The notes: generated from the sequence alone by a model not told the origin. A stretch of DNA of 44,141 nucleotides from Tissierellia bacterium (GCA_012518035.1 JAAYTL010000049.1:1-44141), one strand, 5' to 3'. Positions 1 through 8,047 are shown, numbered from the stretch's first letter. A program made the numbers and translations.

Positions 1-640
1 AAACTCTTCCTTGCCATTCATCACATATGGTAATTGTTCCTGTAAGTAATCTCTTGCTTTTCTCTCAGCCCATACACTCTTACTACTTATACTTCTATTA
101 TACCCATAAGTGGAAGTCCTCTCAACCTTTTCTCTTAAATTTGCTGCCTTACTAAAATCAGAATATAATTCCCTTTGCCTTCTTAACTTAATACTTACAG
201 ATGTAAAATCTTCTTTGAGTCCTGCAGCTTCATAAGCAATTAATTCTCTTTTAGTTTTTCTCATGGACCTTTCAATTTGTCTTTGCTTTTAGGAGGCAGT
301 ATATGCAGTATAAACCCTTCCATCATATTCAAATGGTGGTGAGTCTATATTTTTAAGCTGCTCTTTAGTATAAGCTGGCTCTGATATCCCTTCAAAAAAA
401 GGATACCAATCATGCCTAAAATTAGCACCTTTAAAGCCATCTACCTCACCTTAACCTATATCAGATAATGATAATTAACCTCTCCTACCACTTCTAGATA
501 CTATCTGTCCCTGCCACAGTGCATATGAGGATCTGGCTCCCATATGTGCTGTAAACTCCATTAGAACCTGGTCAGTCATATCTGCATTGGCTAAACTCAG
601 ATTTCCTGTTATTGGGATATCCCAGTCATTACTGTATTCT
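1..640 (-). pseudogene. Decayed phage minor capsid protein gene
   Basis: Read on the minus strand, this stretch translates into blocks typical of Firmicute phage minor capsid proteins: a segment with ADMTDQVLMEF and SYALWQGQIVSRSG (about 510-600), then RHDWYPFFEGISEPAY (about 365-420), then KQRQIERSMRKTKRELIAY and SIKLRRQRELY, ending at the window edge. The blocks lie in one frame but are broken by three stop codons near 291, 435 and 471. One of these sits where relatives have AYEASQKQRQIE, so it is probably a CAA-to-TAA change. The 3' end of the gene lies outside the window. No start codon is evident. I infer a dead prophage remnant; the family assignment comes from remembered motif similarity, not a search. 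Confidence 0.7.
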
Positions 641-769
641 AGAAAATGTATCTATATAGCATCTATCTAGATGTTTGAACTGGCAATCTACCAATCATGT
701 AGTATTAGTAAAATTCTATAATTGTCCTTTGGTTTGTTTAATTGTTGTATCTATTAATCTCTACATATC

Positions 770-950
770 TTAATCAAACGCAAACATATCTGTGTCATTT
801 ACTAACTTAGTCTGGTTCTCTATTAGCTTTCTTAATTGGTGAATGTACACATTAATTACATTTACATTATCTCCTTCCGGAAGATCTTTTTCTACTTTCA
901 GACCAAATATATTATAAAACGTTACATAGTCTATTGCATGGAAAAAGAGC
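770..950 (-). pseudogene. Unidentified short gene remnant, probably prophage
   Basis: A minus-strand frame of about 60 codons reads FFHAIDYVTFYNIFGLKVEK, then LPEGDNVNVINVYIHQLRKL, and ends NDTDMFAFD with a TAA at 770-772. The composition looks like real protein, but there is no start codon or ribosome site, and the 5' side runs into the terminator of the antitoxin gene. I do not recognise the family. Its position between a degenerate capsid gene and a toxin-antitoxin pair suggests a leftover of the same prophage. The bases from about 640 to 770 show nothing else recognisable. Confidence 0.3.
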
Positions 951-967
951 CTTGGTTTAGGCTCTTT
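942..967 (-). terminator. Intrinsic terminator of the toxin-antitoxin operon
   Basis: Inverted repeat AAAGAGCC / GGCTCTTT with an 8-base loop (944-967). On the minus strand it is followed by a run of T. It sits directly after the antitoxin stop codon at 973. Confidence 0.75.
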
Positions 968-972
968 GTAAC

Positions 973-2055
973 TTATTGAGAACTTACTATCACAGAGTAT
1001 TGAGTTTTTAAATCATAAAGATAGCTATAGGGTACTATTTCATCTTTTTGCAATCTACCTAGTAGGATGCTAGGATGAATACCTAAATCCTTGGAAAATC
1101 TAGTAATGGTATTTCTTGAAAAATCTTCTCTGTTTATAAACTCATTATAATCCTCTTCATTAATAAAGAAATCCCTTGCAAACTTATCAGCTTTTAACTC
1201 TTTCTCTATATAGTGACTTTCATCTTTATAATCTGTATAAAAATCGCCATCTAAAATATGAGAAATTTCATGCATTATTGAAAACCAAAATATATCAGAA
1301 CTTTTATTTCTATCACTTATCAATAACATAATTGATCCATTTCTAAATTTTTTTGTAGCGCCATTGATATTAGCATTTCTTAAATTTGGCAATGCAACCA
1401 AAACAATACCACATTCTAATAATATTTCTTTTAATCTTGGATAAAATTCAGATGGATCTGTTAAGGTCATTTCCCTAATTTCGGGTAGATATTTCCTTAA
1501 TTTTTGCTTATCAAGTTTTTTATCACATTTGTTTCTAGCAATATTAGATGCAATTTCAAGCATGACATTTGAATTTATAATAGATTTTTCATCAAATTCT
1601 TTTGTATTCCTATAACTAACCCCAATATTAAATTCGGCTAAATATGTTAAGTCAGATATGTTTAAAATTGAACGTAGTTTTTCAATTTTTTCTTTTAGAG
1701 AATATTTTTTATTCTCAACAATTCCAAAATCTTTAAAATACTTAAAATCAATCATATTACAAATTCTTTTTTCATCTTCTACCTTTTTATCGCTAATTTC
1801 TAATATTTTCTTCTCATATTCATTTTGTAAGTTCATCCAAGTATTGATAGATATTCCAGTTAGTTTTGATAATTTGTAGGCCATATCCTTACTTAGATTA
1901 TCTTCTCCGTTAATCAATTTGCTAAGGCTTTTCTCGCTTGTACCTAGTCGGCGTGCAAATTCTTTTTGAGTAATATTTAAATCATCAATAATATCCTCGA
2001 CATAAGAGCCAGGATGAAAAGCTATTAAATTCTTATAAGTTATCTCATTACTCAT
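973..2055 (-). CDS. HigA-like antitoxin: XRE helix-turn-helix fused to ImmA/IrrE metallopeptidase domain
   Basis: 360 aa. Residues about 18-75 form a HigA-type helix-turn-helix (ITQKEFARRLGTSEKSLSKL). The C-terminal half carries an ImmA/IrrE (COG2856) zinc peptidase domain with HEISH at 262-266 and a downstream acidic ligand in EKELKAD (about 286). The gene overlaps the upstream toxin gene by 8 bases, the usual toxin-first HigBA order. By analogy the HTH would bind the toxin and repress the operon. ImmA/IrrE enzymes of mobile elements cleave repressors, so self-cleavage or control of antitoxin level is possible but is inference. The ATG at 2055 follows a GGAGGTGAG ribosome site with slightly long spacing. 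Family recognition is firm; whether the pair is an active toxin-antitoxin system cannot be seen. Confidence 0.85.
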   Translation of the reverse strand: MSNEITYKNLIAFHPGSYVEDIIDDLNITQKEFARRLGTSEKSLSKLINGEDNLSKDMAYKLSKLTGISINTWMNLQNEYEKKILEISDKKVEDEKRICNMIDFKYFKDFGIVENKKYSLKEKIEKLRSILNISDLTYLAEFNIGVSYRNTKEFDEKSIINSNVMLEIASNIARNKCDKKLDKQKLRKYLPEIREMTLTDPSEFYPRLKEILLECGIVLVALPNLRNANINGATKKFRNGSIMLLISDRNKSSDIFWFSIMHEISHILDGDFYTDYKDESHYIEKELKADKFARDFFINEEDYNEFINREDFSRNTITRFSKDLGIHPSILLGRLQKDEIVPYSYLYDLKTQYSVIVSSQ

Positions 2056-2386
2056 AATGTTTGCTCACCTCCAAAATCATTATAATCTCTACCGATTTAG
2101 CAATGGCATAAATATCCGTCAATTTTTCATCCATTGGCATTAGAATAAGTCTATAACTACTTCTCCTACCATCAATATCAATAGCATATAGACCTTTCCT
2201 ATCTCCTTTTAGATCATGGAAATGAAATGGTGGGTATTGAATAATATCTTGTAAAGAATCTGCATTTTTAATAAAGTTTATAACTTTCATCAACTTGTTA
2301 GCTACCTTAATAGGATACCTCTTTTTTGCCTCATTTAGATTGTTGCATACTTTTTCAACATCGTTATTCTTATATTCTATGTGCAT
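2048..2386 (-). CDS. HigB/RelE-family toxin-like protein
   Basis: 112 aa from the ATG at 2386, which follows AGGTGAG with 5-base spacing; an upstream in-frame GTG at 2395 overlaps that site and is less likely. The sequence has the RelE/HigB (plasmid maintenance killer) layout: an N-terminal helical part, then FHFHDLKGDRKGLYAIDI and RRSSYRLILMP, the basic beta-strand region that in this superfamily contacts mRNA in the ribosome. It is first in a two-gene operon with the HTH/metallopeptidase antitoxin. The expected activity is ribosome-dependent mRNA cleavage, inferred from the family. The exact subfamily is unsure. Confidence 0.75.
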   Translation of the reverse strand: MHIEYKNNDVEKVCNNLNEAKKRYPIKVANKLMKVINFIKNADSLQDIIQYPPFHFHDLKGDRKGLYAIDIDGRRSSYRLILMPMDEKLTDIYAIAKSVEIIMILEVSKHYE

Positions 2387-2414
2387 TGAACTCACCTAGA
2401 TATTTATTCGACCA

Positions 2415-2464
2415 AATTACCATTTCGGTAATTTTATTATACCTTAAATGTAAATCATTTACAA
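2415..2464 (-). promoter_or_regulatory. Promoter and two inverted-repeat operators of the toxin-antitoxin operon
   Basis: Minus-strand promoter: -35 TTGTAA at 2459-2464, 17-base spacer, -10 TATAAT at 2436-2441. Two perfect inverted repeats lie on it. One is TGTAAATGATTTACA (2449-2463), which overlaps the -35 box and spacer. The other is AATTACC-5-GGTAATT (2415-2433), just downstream of the -10. Their placement fits autoregulation by the HTH antitoxin; which repeat is bound is unknown. Confidence 0.7.
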
Positions 2465-3215
2465 CTAGAATAGTTATATTTTTGTGTTTACTTTATAAGT
2501 ATTTATTAATTTATTGATTTACTATTATATATATCTGATTCTTATCCCTAATCCCTTCCAAACATGGTTATACTTAACCTCTTTTTTATTGCCATATCTA
2601 TTACAAAGCTCTATTTTCTTATGAATACCATAATAAGGACATGTTATTTATATATTACCTTTCAGCAATACTTTACTTAATGAGTGAGCAATTAAAAGTT
2701 GTATCCACATATTATACATCTATAGTTTTTATACATCCTTATCCCTCCTTTGGACATTAGAAAACCCGCTGAAATAGGAGAAAACAGTGGGTTTCTAATT
2801 AGGTTATGAGATACATGATTTAGTTAGGTATCTCCAACTAAAGATATAATACATTTTTATCAAAAAGTGAAAATAAAGTCCTGCAATTACTCTATTGCTA
2901 AATTCCCAAATATCACTACAGCAATTTTATTAATTGTATCAATTCTAAGTTGCTTGTATTATCTTTCATTTTAATTTACTTAATTTGCAATCACATGCCA
3001 TTGTTTGCGTAGTATATAAAGCTTTATACTGTTTACTACCCTCCAATATCGCTTTTATCATTTAGTACAGAATATTACTAGTCTCATAATATATCTCCCT
3101 TTCTACCACTCATGTACAACATTATGCCTACTTATTTGGTTAACACTTATATGCTAGATTGCATATTCTATAGTTAGATTAAACTATTGAATTCTATTGA
3201 AATGAGGTGTTAGGT
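2465..3215. other. Intergenic region with no recognised gene
   Basis: About 750 bases of AT-rich sequence with stops in all frames. The only clear structure is a hairpin, AAACCCGCTG / CAGTGGGTTT with a 13-base loop (2762-2794), which has a short T-run on its minus-strand side and no gene obviously feeding into it. It may be further decayed mobile-element DNA. Confidence 0.5.
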
Positions 3216-3344
3216 ATGGCTGATGTTCTAGATAGAAGGGACTTGGATCGTGATAGAGACAGAAGAGGATGTGATTGTAATGGTTCTATACTCTTCTTCT
3301 TTCTACTGCTTGCAATAATTTTTGCTGGCGACTTTTTTGATTAG
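3216..3344 (+). CDS. Small single-span membrane protein, 42 aa
   Basis: ATG at 3216 follows GAGGTG with suitable spacing. The 42-residue product has a highly charged N-terminus (LDRRDLDRDRDRRG), a CDCNG turn, then a hydrophobic tail of about 17 residues ending in AGDFFD. An intrinsic terminator follows 10 bases after the stop, which supports a real gene. The shape recalls the very small hydrophobic proteins common in spore-forming Firmicutes (for example YjcZ-like), but I cannot assign a family. Function unknown; membrane location is inferred from the hydrophobic stretch. Confidence 0.65.
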   Translation: MADVLDRRDLDRDRDRRGCDCNGSILFFFLLLAIIFAGDFFD

Positions 3345-3354
3345 ACACTATCTT

Positions 3355-3385
3355 AGAATCGGGATTTACCCGATTCTTTTATTTT
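3355..3385 (+). terminator. Intrinsic terminator of the 42-aa gene
   Basis: Perfect stem AGAATCGGG / CCCGATTCT with a 5-base loop, followed by TTTATTTT on the plus strand. Confidence 0.85.
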
Positions 3386-3464
3386 CAGTTTTTTCCTAGG
3401 CCTATTTTCATCATCTATACTGCCTTATAGATGTACTTTTAATCAGATTTATTAAGACCTATGG

Positions 3465-4058
3465 TCATTGAGGAAAAGAAGTAAGGCATTTACTTACTAT
3501 TTCCTTTAAAATGGGTACTACCTCAGCCTCAAACCAGGGATTGTTATTTAACCATCTAAAATTTAATGGTGATGGATGGACTAGGGGTAGGTACTTGGGC
3601 AAGTAGTCTTGGTAGTTTCTTACGGTTTCTGTTAGGTTTTTCTTATATTCCTTGCCTAGGTAGTACTTTTGGGCATAGTTCCCTATTAGAAGGATGGTTT
3701 CAACCTTAGGCATTTCTTTTAATAATATGGGATGCCATTTCTCTGCAAAGCCCTTTCTAGGTGGTAAATCCCCTGATTTTCCCTTGCCTGGGTAATAGAA
3801 ATCCATAGGAAGCTGGGCTATGTTCTCACTGCCATAGAACACCTCTCTGGATATTCCCATCCACTCTCTGAGCCTATCACCACTTGCATCGTTCCAAAAT
3901 ATTCGACTTTCTTCTGCCTTTCGACCTGGGGCCTGACCTACAACTACTAGACGGGCTTCTTTAGTAGCATAAAAGAGGGGTGGTATTCCTTTTTTGGTAT
4001 AGGGTTCATTCATGGAATCAGCCATGATTTCCTCTTTTATCTTTTCAAATATGGTCAT
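3465..4058 (-). CDS. Uracil-DNA glycosylase family protein
   Basis: 197 aa. The UDG-fold signatures are visible: motif 1 near VVVGQAPGRKAEES (about residues 37-50), a NDASGDRL segment, and the C-terminal HPSPLNFRW motif (about 161-169) that corresponds to the minor-groove loop. The N-terminal Cys cluster of family 4 enzymes is absent, so it belongs to the iron-sulfur-free UDG-like group often annotated simply as uracil-DNA glycosylase family. Expected role: removal of deaminated bases in base-excision repair. The catalytic residue set was not resolved. It is a single gene, convergent with the 42-aa gene and upstream of the Nqr terminator, with a moderate ribosome site (AAGGAAAG) before the ATG. 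Confidence 0.8.
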   Translation of the reverse strand: MTIFEKIKEEIMADSMNEPYTKKGIPPLFYATKEARLVVVGQAPGRKAEESRIFWNDASGDRLREWMGISREVFYGSENIAQLPMDFYYPGKGKSGDLPPRKGFAEKWHPILLKEMPKVETILLIGNYAQKYYLGKEYKKNLTETVRNYQDYLPKYLPLVHPSPLNFRWLNNNPWFEAEVVPILKEIVSKCLTSFPQ

Positions 4059-4130
4059 CTAGTTCACTTTCCTTTCATGTCTTCATATGGAAAATAGGTT
4101 GTGACATATAAACCACAAGCCTTTTAAAGA

Positions 4131-4156
4131 TAAAGATGGCATTTCTGCCATCTTTA
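4131..4156 (-). terminator. Intrinsic terminator of the nqr operon
   Basis: Stem TAAAGATGGC / GCCATCTTTA with a 6-base loop, starting directly after the nqrF stop codon. On the minus strand it is followed by ATCTTTA, so the T-tract is weak. Confidence 0.7.
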
Positions 4157-5254
4157 TTAGAACTTATCAAAATAGATTAATTCCTCAGGAATGCCTTTCT
4201 TGGTTAATACTTCAACAACTGAATCAATCATAGCTTCACTACCACATAAGTATGCTTCCTTGTTTTCTGGGTCTTCTAAAAATTTGTCTAAGGCATCAGT
4301 AACTCTTCCCCTAAAACCATCCCAATCACTATCTTCAGGTACCCTAGATAGACAAGGTATGAATTCAAAATCATAAAGGGTTTCTTCTAACTCCTTAAAG
4401 TAATCTAACATAAACAAATCTTCAGGTGTCTTAGCTCCGAAATAGAATCTAGCCTTCCTCTGGATATTCATGGATTTCATATAATTTAGGATTGATAGTA
4501 TTGGCGCCACTCCTGTTCCAACAGCAACCATAACCATCTCCCTATCATTGTCCTGATAGTAGAAGTCACCATATGGTCCATTTATATAGACCGTGTCCTC
4601 TTCATTTAGGTGGTGGTGAACATAGGTAGTTACGATTCCCTGAGGTACATATCCAATTACCAAATCTATGTGGTCTGTTTCCAAAGGAGATGATGCTATT
4701 GAATATGCCCTATATACTTCTTCAGTATTTCCTTCATAAAGGGGGGCCTTTAGTTGAACATATTGACCTGGTTTAAAACTTATTTCCTCATCTTCTGGTA
4801 GTTTAATCCTAATAAGTTTTATCACCTTGGTTAAATCCATAATTGATTCAACAGTTGCTTCAAATTCCTTAACATTAAACAGCTCCTCTGGAATCTCAAT
4901 TTTTATATCTTCTTTAACCTTGCATTGACATGATAATCTTACATTACGGCTTAATTCTTCTTCTGATATGAAGGGTAATTCTGTTGCAAGGACTGGTCCT
5001 CCACCTTCATGGACTGCAACCTTACAGTAACCACATGTTCCCTTACCTCCGCAGGCAGAGGGTATAAATACTTTTTGATCGATTAAGGTTGATAGTAGAC
5101 TATTTCCACCTTCAACTATATATTCCTTCTCCTCATTGATGATTAATTTCACTTCTCCATAGTTACCTATTGTTCTATCTGCTAGGGTTAACAATAGGGC
5201 AATAGCTGCGGAAATCAATGTTAAAGATAAGGTTGTTGTTAAAATAGTTTCCAT
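4157..5254 (-). CDS. nqrF: Na+-translocating NADH:quinone reductase subunit F (NADH dehydrogenase subunit)
   Basis: 365 aa from the ATG at 5254, which has AGGAGG 7 bases upstream; an upstream in-frame start at 5281 would overlap nqrE and has no such site. The order is one N-terminal membrane helix (about 2-25), a plant-type [2Fe-2S] domain with Cys at 68, 74, 77 and 109 (CGGKGTCGYC), an FAD domain with RAYSIASS (182-189), and an NADH domain with GTGVAP (246-251), ending in YFDKF. The Cys spacing matches known NqrF. It takes hydride from NADH on the cytoplasmic side and passes electrons to the intramembrane cluster. It is the last gene of the operon. This subunit, rather than RnfB/RnfC, marks the complex as Nqr-like rather than Rnf. 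Confidence 0.9.
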   Translation of the reverse strand: METILTTTLSLTLISAAIALLLTLADRTIGNYGEVKLIINEEKEYIVEGGNSLLSTLIDQKVFIPSACGGKGTCGYCKVAVHEGGGPVLATELPFISEEELSRNVRLSCQCKVKEDIKIEIPEELFNVKEFEATVESIMDLTKVIKLIRIKLPEDEEISFKPGQYVQLKAPLYEGNTEEVYRAYSIASSPLETDHIDLVIGYVPQGIVTTYVHHHLNEEDTVYINGPYGDFYYQDNDREMVMVAVGTGVAPILSILNYMKSMNIQRKARFYFGAKTPEDLFMLDYFKELEETLYDFEFIPCLSRVPEDSDWDGFRGRVTDALDKFLEDPENKEAYLCGSEAMIDSVVEVLTKKGIPEELIYFDKF

Positions 5255-5264
5255 ATTACCCCTC

Positions 5265-5855
5265 CTATTGGATTTGGACAATGCCAGAGAAACCTATAAA
5301 GGCCATTGCCATTAATCCTGTTATTATCAAGGTGATACCGGGTCCCTGTAGACCTTTAGGTATAGGGGCATTTTCCAGTTTTTTTCTAATACCTGCTAAG
5401 GCTACAATAGCCAAGGTCCAACCTAGGCCAGAGCCTATACTAAATGCTATTGATTGGATTAAGGTGTATTCACGAATTATCATGAATAAGGATACACCAA
5501 GAATAGCGCAGTTTACAGTTATCAAGGGTAAAAATATACCCAAGGCATAATATAAATTTGGAAGGTAACGTTCTAAGATCATTTCTAGCAATTGAACAGT
5601 AGCTGCTATACTTACTATAAACACTATAAATCTTAAATATTCTAAACCAAGGGGTATAAGAACATACTCATAGAGCAGATAATTTATTACACTTGTGATT
5701 GCCAAAACTACTGTGACAGCTTGACCGAGACCAAATGATGTAGGTATTTCCTTAGAAACTGCTATAAAGGAACACATTCCTAGAAAATTAGAAAGTATCA
5801 TGTTGTTGGTAAAGATTGAGGCTATAAAGATGACAAAGGGGCTAATTTCTAACAT
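5265..5855 (-). CDS. nqrE: Nqr subunit E, membrane Fe-S subunit
   Basis: 196 aa with about six membrane helices. Cys28 (LGMCSF) and Cys116 (VNCAIL) sit where NqrE/RnfA supply two ligands of the intramembrane [2Fe-2S] centre shared with NqrD. The C-terminal block IPKGLQGPGITLIITGLMAM is a hallmark of NqrE. The start codon overlaps the nqrD stop by one base (ATAATG), which implies translational coupling. Homologous to RnfA; the name rests on the adjacent nqrF. Confidence 0.88.
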   Translation of the reverse strand: MLEISPFVIFIASIFTNNMILSNFLGMCSFIAVSKEIPTSFGLGQAVTVVLAITSVINYLLYEYVLIPLGLEYLRFIVFIVSIAATVQLLEMILERYLPNLYYALGIFLPLITVNCAILGVSLFMIIREYTLIQSIAFSIGSGLGWTLAIVALAGIRKKLENAPIPKGLQGPGITLIITGLMAMAFIGFSGIVQIQ

Positions 5856-6463
5856 TATTTGGTCACCTCCCCTTCTCGCTTACTATTAAGTACCCATATA
5901 AGTATGGCAAGTAGGAAAAATGCTGCTGGTGGCATTACCATTATGGTCCATGGGGTCCACCATTCTCCTAATACTGGCATACCAAAAATAGTTCCAAAGC
6001 CCATGAGTTCTCTAACAAAAGCTATTGCCAATAATACAAATGTATAACCCAAACCAGCTGCGATTCCATCCCAAAGTGAAGGTATTGGAGGATTGACTTG
6101 GGCATAAGCTTCCGCCCTACCCATGATAATACAGTTGGTAATGATTAAACCTACATATGGTCCTAGGGCCTTGCTCATTTCTGGCATATAGGCCTTTAAG
6201 AATATATCTACTATAATTACATAGGCTGCAATTATAAGAACCTGAATGATCATCCTGACGTGTTTGGGTGTAAACTGCCTAATTACAGAAATTGTAAAAG
6301 ATGATATCCCTGTAACGAAGGTCAAGGCTAGCCCCATAATCAATGAGTTCATCATTAGATTGGTAACTGCAAGGGCAGAACATATTCCCAGGATCTGAAC
6401 TAGGACAGGATTTTCATTTAGGATACCCTGTTTAAATATTTTACTAACCCGCTCTTTAGCCAT
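5855..6463 (-). CDS. nqrD: Nqr subunit D, membrane Fe-S subunit
   Basis: 202 aa with about six membrane helices. Cys28 (LGICSALAVT) and Cys111 (TNCIIMGRAEA) are the conserved half-set of cysteines that, with those of NqrE, bind the intramembrane iron-sulfur centre. NqrD and NqrE are inverted-topology paralogues, and both copies are complete here. It starts 2 bases after nqrC with a GGGGGATG-type ribosome site. Homologous to RnfE. Confidence 0.88.
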   Translation of the reverse strand: MAKERVSKIFKQGILNENPVLVQILGICSALAVTNLMMNSLIMGLALTFVTGISSFTISVIRQFTPKHVRMIIQVLIIAAYVIIVDIFLKAYMPEMSKALGPYVGLIITNCIIMGRAEAYAQVNPPIPSLWDGIAAGLGYTFVLLAIAFVRELMGFGTIFGMPVLGEWWTPWTIMVMPPAAFFLLAILIWVLNSKREGEVTK

Positions 6464-6465
6464 TG

Positions 6466-7071
6466 CTAATCATCCCCCTTACCCATTATAAATTCATGAA
6501 TCTCTGCATTCAATAAGTCGCTTACTGCCTTTGAAGTTTGAGTTGCTCCTGAAATGCTATCTATATTTCCCCCTGGTGCTGGCCTGTATATAATATACAT
6601 ATTGTCTACTGGGTTAGAGATATCTACATCCCTGAATTGCTCCAGAAAGTCAGGCTCAGATATCCTACCACCAAGGCCAGGGGTTTCAGAATGCGCTATA
6701 AATTCCAAACCAAAGACCTTGGAATAATCTGCTGAAACACCTACGTAAGCATCAATCTTACCCCATAATCCAGGTCCTGATGCTGGGATAGCATAACCTC
6801 TTATTTCTCCATTTTCTGTAGTATAGAATATAGGTGGGTCAGAGGCTATATCTACATGAATATGCTCATTAAATACCGATTCTATGACATCTGGGTCATC
6901 GGAAGCAATCGGTATATCGAATACATTGAGGATCTTCCTTCGCAATTCGGTATCTTGTAAGAATTCTATTTTTTCTGCCGTGCTGTGATTTAAATAGGCT
7001 AAAACAAAGGTGTATAAAGCAGTAATTACTGCCACAAAGATTATTGGATAGACAAAAGATTTCTTTTTCAT
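6466..7071 (-). CDS. nqrC: Nqr subunit C, covalent-FMN protein
   Basis: 201 aa from the ATG at 7071, preceded by GGGGG at 7-base spacing; the longer frame from 7161 overlaps nqrB by 86 bases and is rejected. One N-terminal membrane helix (about 8-27) anchors an extracytoplasmic FMN-binding domain. HSETPGLGG (127-135) and SGAT at 174-177 are visible; the Thr177 side chain is the expected site of phosphoester-linked FMN. It carries electrons between the membrane cluster and NqrB. Homologous to RnfG. Flavinylation would need an ApbE flavin transferase, which is not encoded in this window. Confidence 0.88.
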   Translation of the reverse strand: MKKKSFVYPIIFVAVITALYTFVLAYLNHSTAEKIEFLQDTELRRKILNVFDIPIASDDPDVIESVFNEHIHVDIASDPPIFYTTENGEIRGYAIPASGPGLWGKIDAYVGVSADYSKVFGLEFIAHSETPGLGGRISEPDFLEQFRDVDISNPVDNMYIIYRPAPGGNIDSISGATQTSKAVSDLLNAEIHEFIMGKGDD

Positions 7072-7075
7072 AATT

Positions 7076-8047
7076 CTACCCCCTTGCCTGTGCCTTTTGT
7101 TTTTTATAATTCTTATAAGCCTTAACTCCTTCATCCATGAGTGGGACAAAGGTATTGGCAATTAAAATTGCAAACATCATACCACCGGCAAATAAGGCAT
7201 ATCCCCTGATTATAACTGTGACAATCCCTACTAGAATTCCAAATACCCATTTAGCCTCCTTGGCCCGGGGTGATGTAACGGGGTCCGTTACCATAAAGAC
7301 AGTGCCAAACAAGAAACCGCCTGATAAAGCTCCATATAAAGGATTAGGTATCTGTGGATTACCCATGAGATACAAGATGCTAGTTAATCCCACATATCCT
7401 ATAAAGGTTCCTGCCATGACCTCCCAGGAGGCAACCTTTTTATAGATTAAATAGATTCCTGCCAATATTATAAGAATCTTACTGGTCTCTCCTAAGACTC
7501 CTGCAACCCTGCCTAGTAGTAGGTCCAAGTTTGAAACCATTTGTCCAGTATCTCTAAACATTAACATGGGGGTTGCTTGAGAAACTGTTTCTATAGTATC
7601 TGTTAGATATGTTCCAAATCCTCCAGGAAATCCCGTAGCCACCTTTGACCAAGAAATAGTTAAGGGCTCTGGGAAGGTTATATAAACAAAGGCCCTTGCT
7701 ACCAGGGCTGGATTAAAAACATTTCTACCAAATCCTCCGAAAACAGCCTTACCAAAAAAAATCCCAAAAATTATTCCTATAGCAGCTATAAGGTAAGGGG
7801 TTGTAGGAGGCAAGGTTAAGGTGTATAAAATACAGCTTACAAATACAGCTTCAGATGCCTTCTTATTCATCTTTTTCTCAAATATAAGCTCGGTAAGGGT
7901 ACCAAATAATGTTACAAATATAAGTAGGATTAATGATCTCCAACCAAAGAAGTAGATTGAAGCAAATATGATTGGGATGAGAGATATTATAACCGTTCTC
8001 ATCATCTTTTGCTTCATAAAATATTCCGTCCATTTTTCATTTAACAA
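7076..8047 (-). CDS. nqrB: Nqr subunit B, Na+-translocating membrane subunit
   Basis: 323 aa with about eight to ten hydrophobic segments. The NqrB/RnfD core is present: FGGFGRNVFNPALVARAF (103-120) and SQAT (156-159), where Thr159 is the expected covalent-FMN site, and FMVTDPVTSPRA in the C-terminal half. The length is closer to RnfD than to the roughly 410-residue proteobacterial NqrB, because the N-terminal extension that helps form the quinone site is short. The TTG start at 8047 is supported by GGAGG 7 bases upstream. It is the first gene of the operon; no nqrA precedes it, and the upstream neighbour is a parvulin with its own terminator. Confidence 0.85.
   Translation of the reverse strand: MLNEKWTEYFMKQKMMRTVIISLIPIIFASIYFFGWRSLILLIFVTLFGTLTELIFEKKMNKKASEAVFVSCILYTLTLPPTTPYLIAAIGIIFGIFFGKAVFGGFGRNVFNPALVARAFVYITFPEPLTISWSKVATGFPGGFGTYLTDTIETVSQATPMLMFRDTGQMVSNLDLLLGRVAGVLGETSKILIILAGIYLIYKKVASWEVMAGTFIGYVGLTSILYLMGNPQIPNPLYGALSGGFLFGTVFMVTDPVTSPRAKEAKWVFGILVGIVTVIIRGYALFAGGMMFAILIANTFVPLMDEGVKAYKNYKKQKAQARG

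Noticed and set aside
1658-1879. 73-aa plus-strand frame rich in Phe/Ser
   Set aside because: Antisense to the well-supported antitoxin gene; AT-rich composition explains the open frame.
4157-8047. Calling the electron-transport operon Rnf
   Set aside because: Homologous subunits exist in Rnf, but the operon ends with NqrF (FAD, NADH and [2Fe-2S] domains) and lacks RnfB and RnfC.
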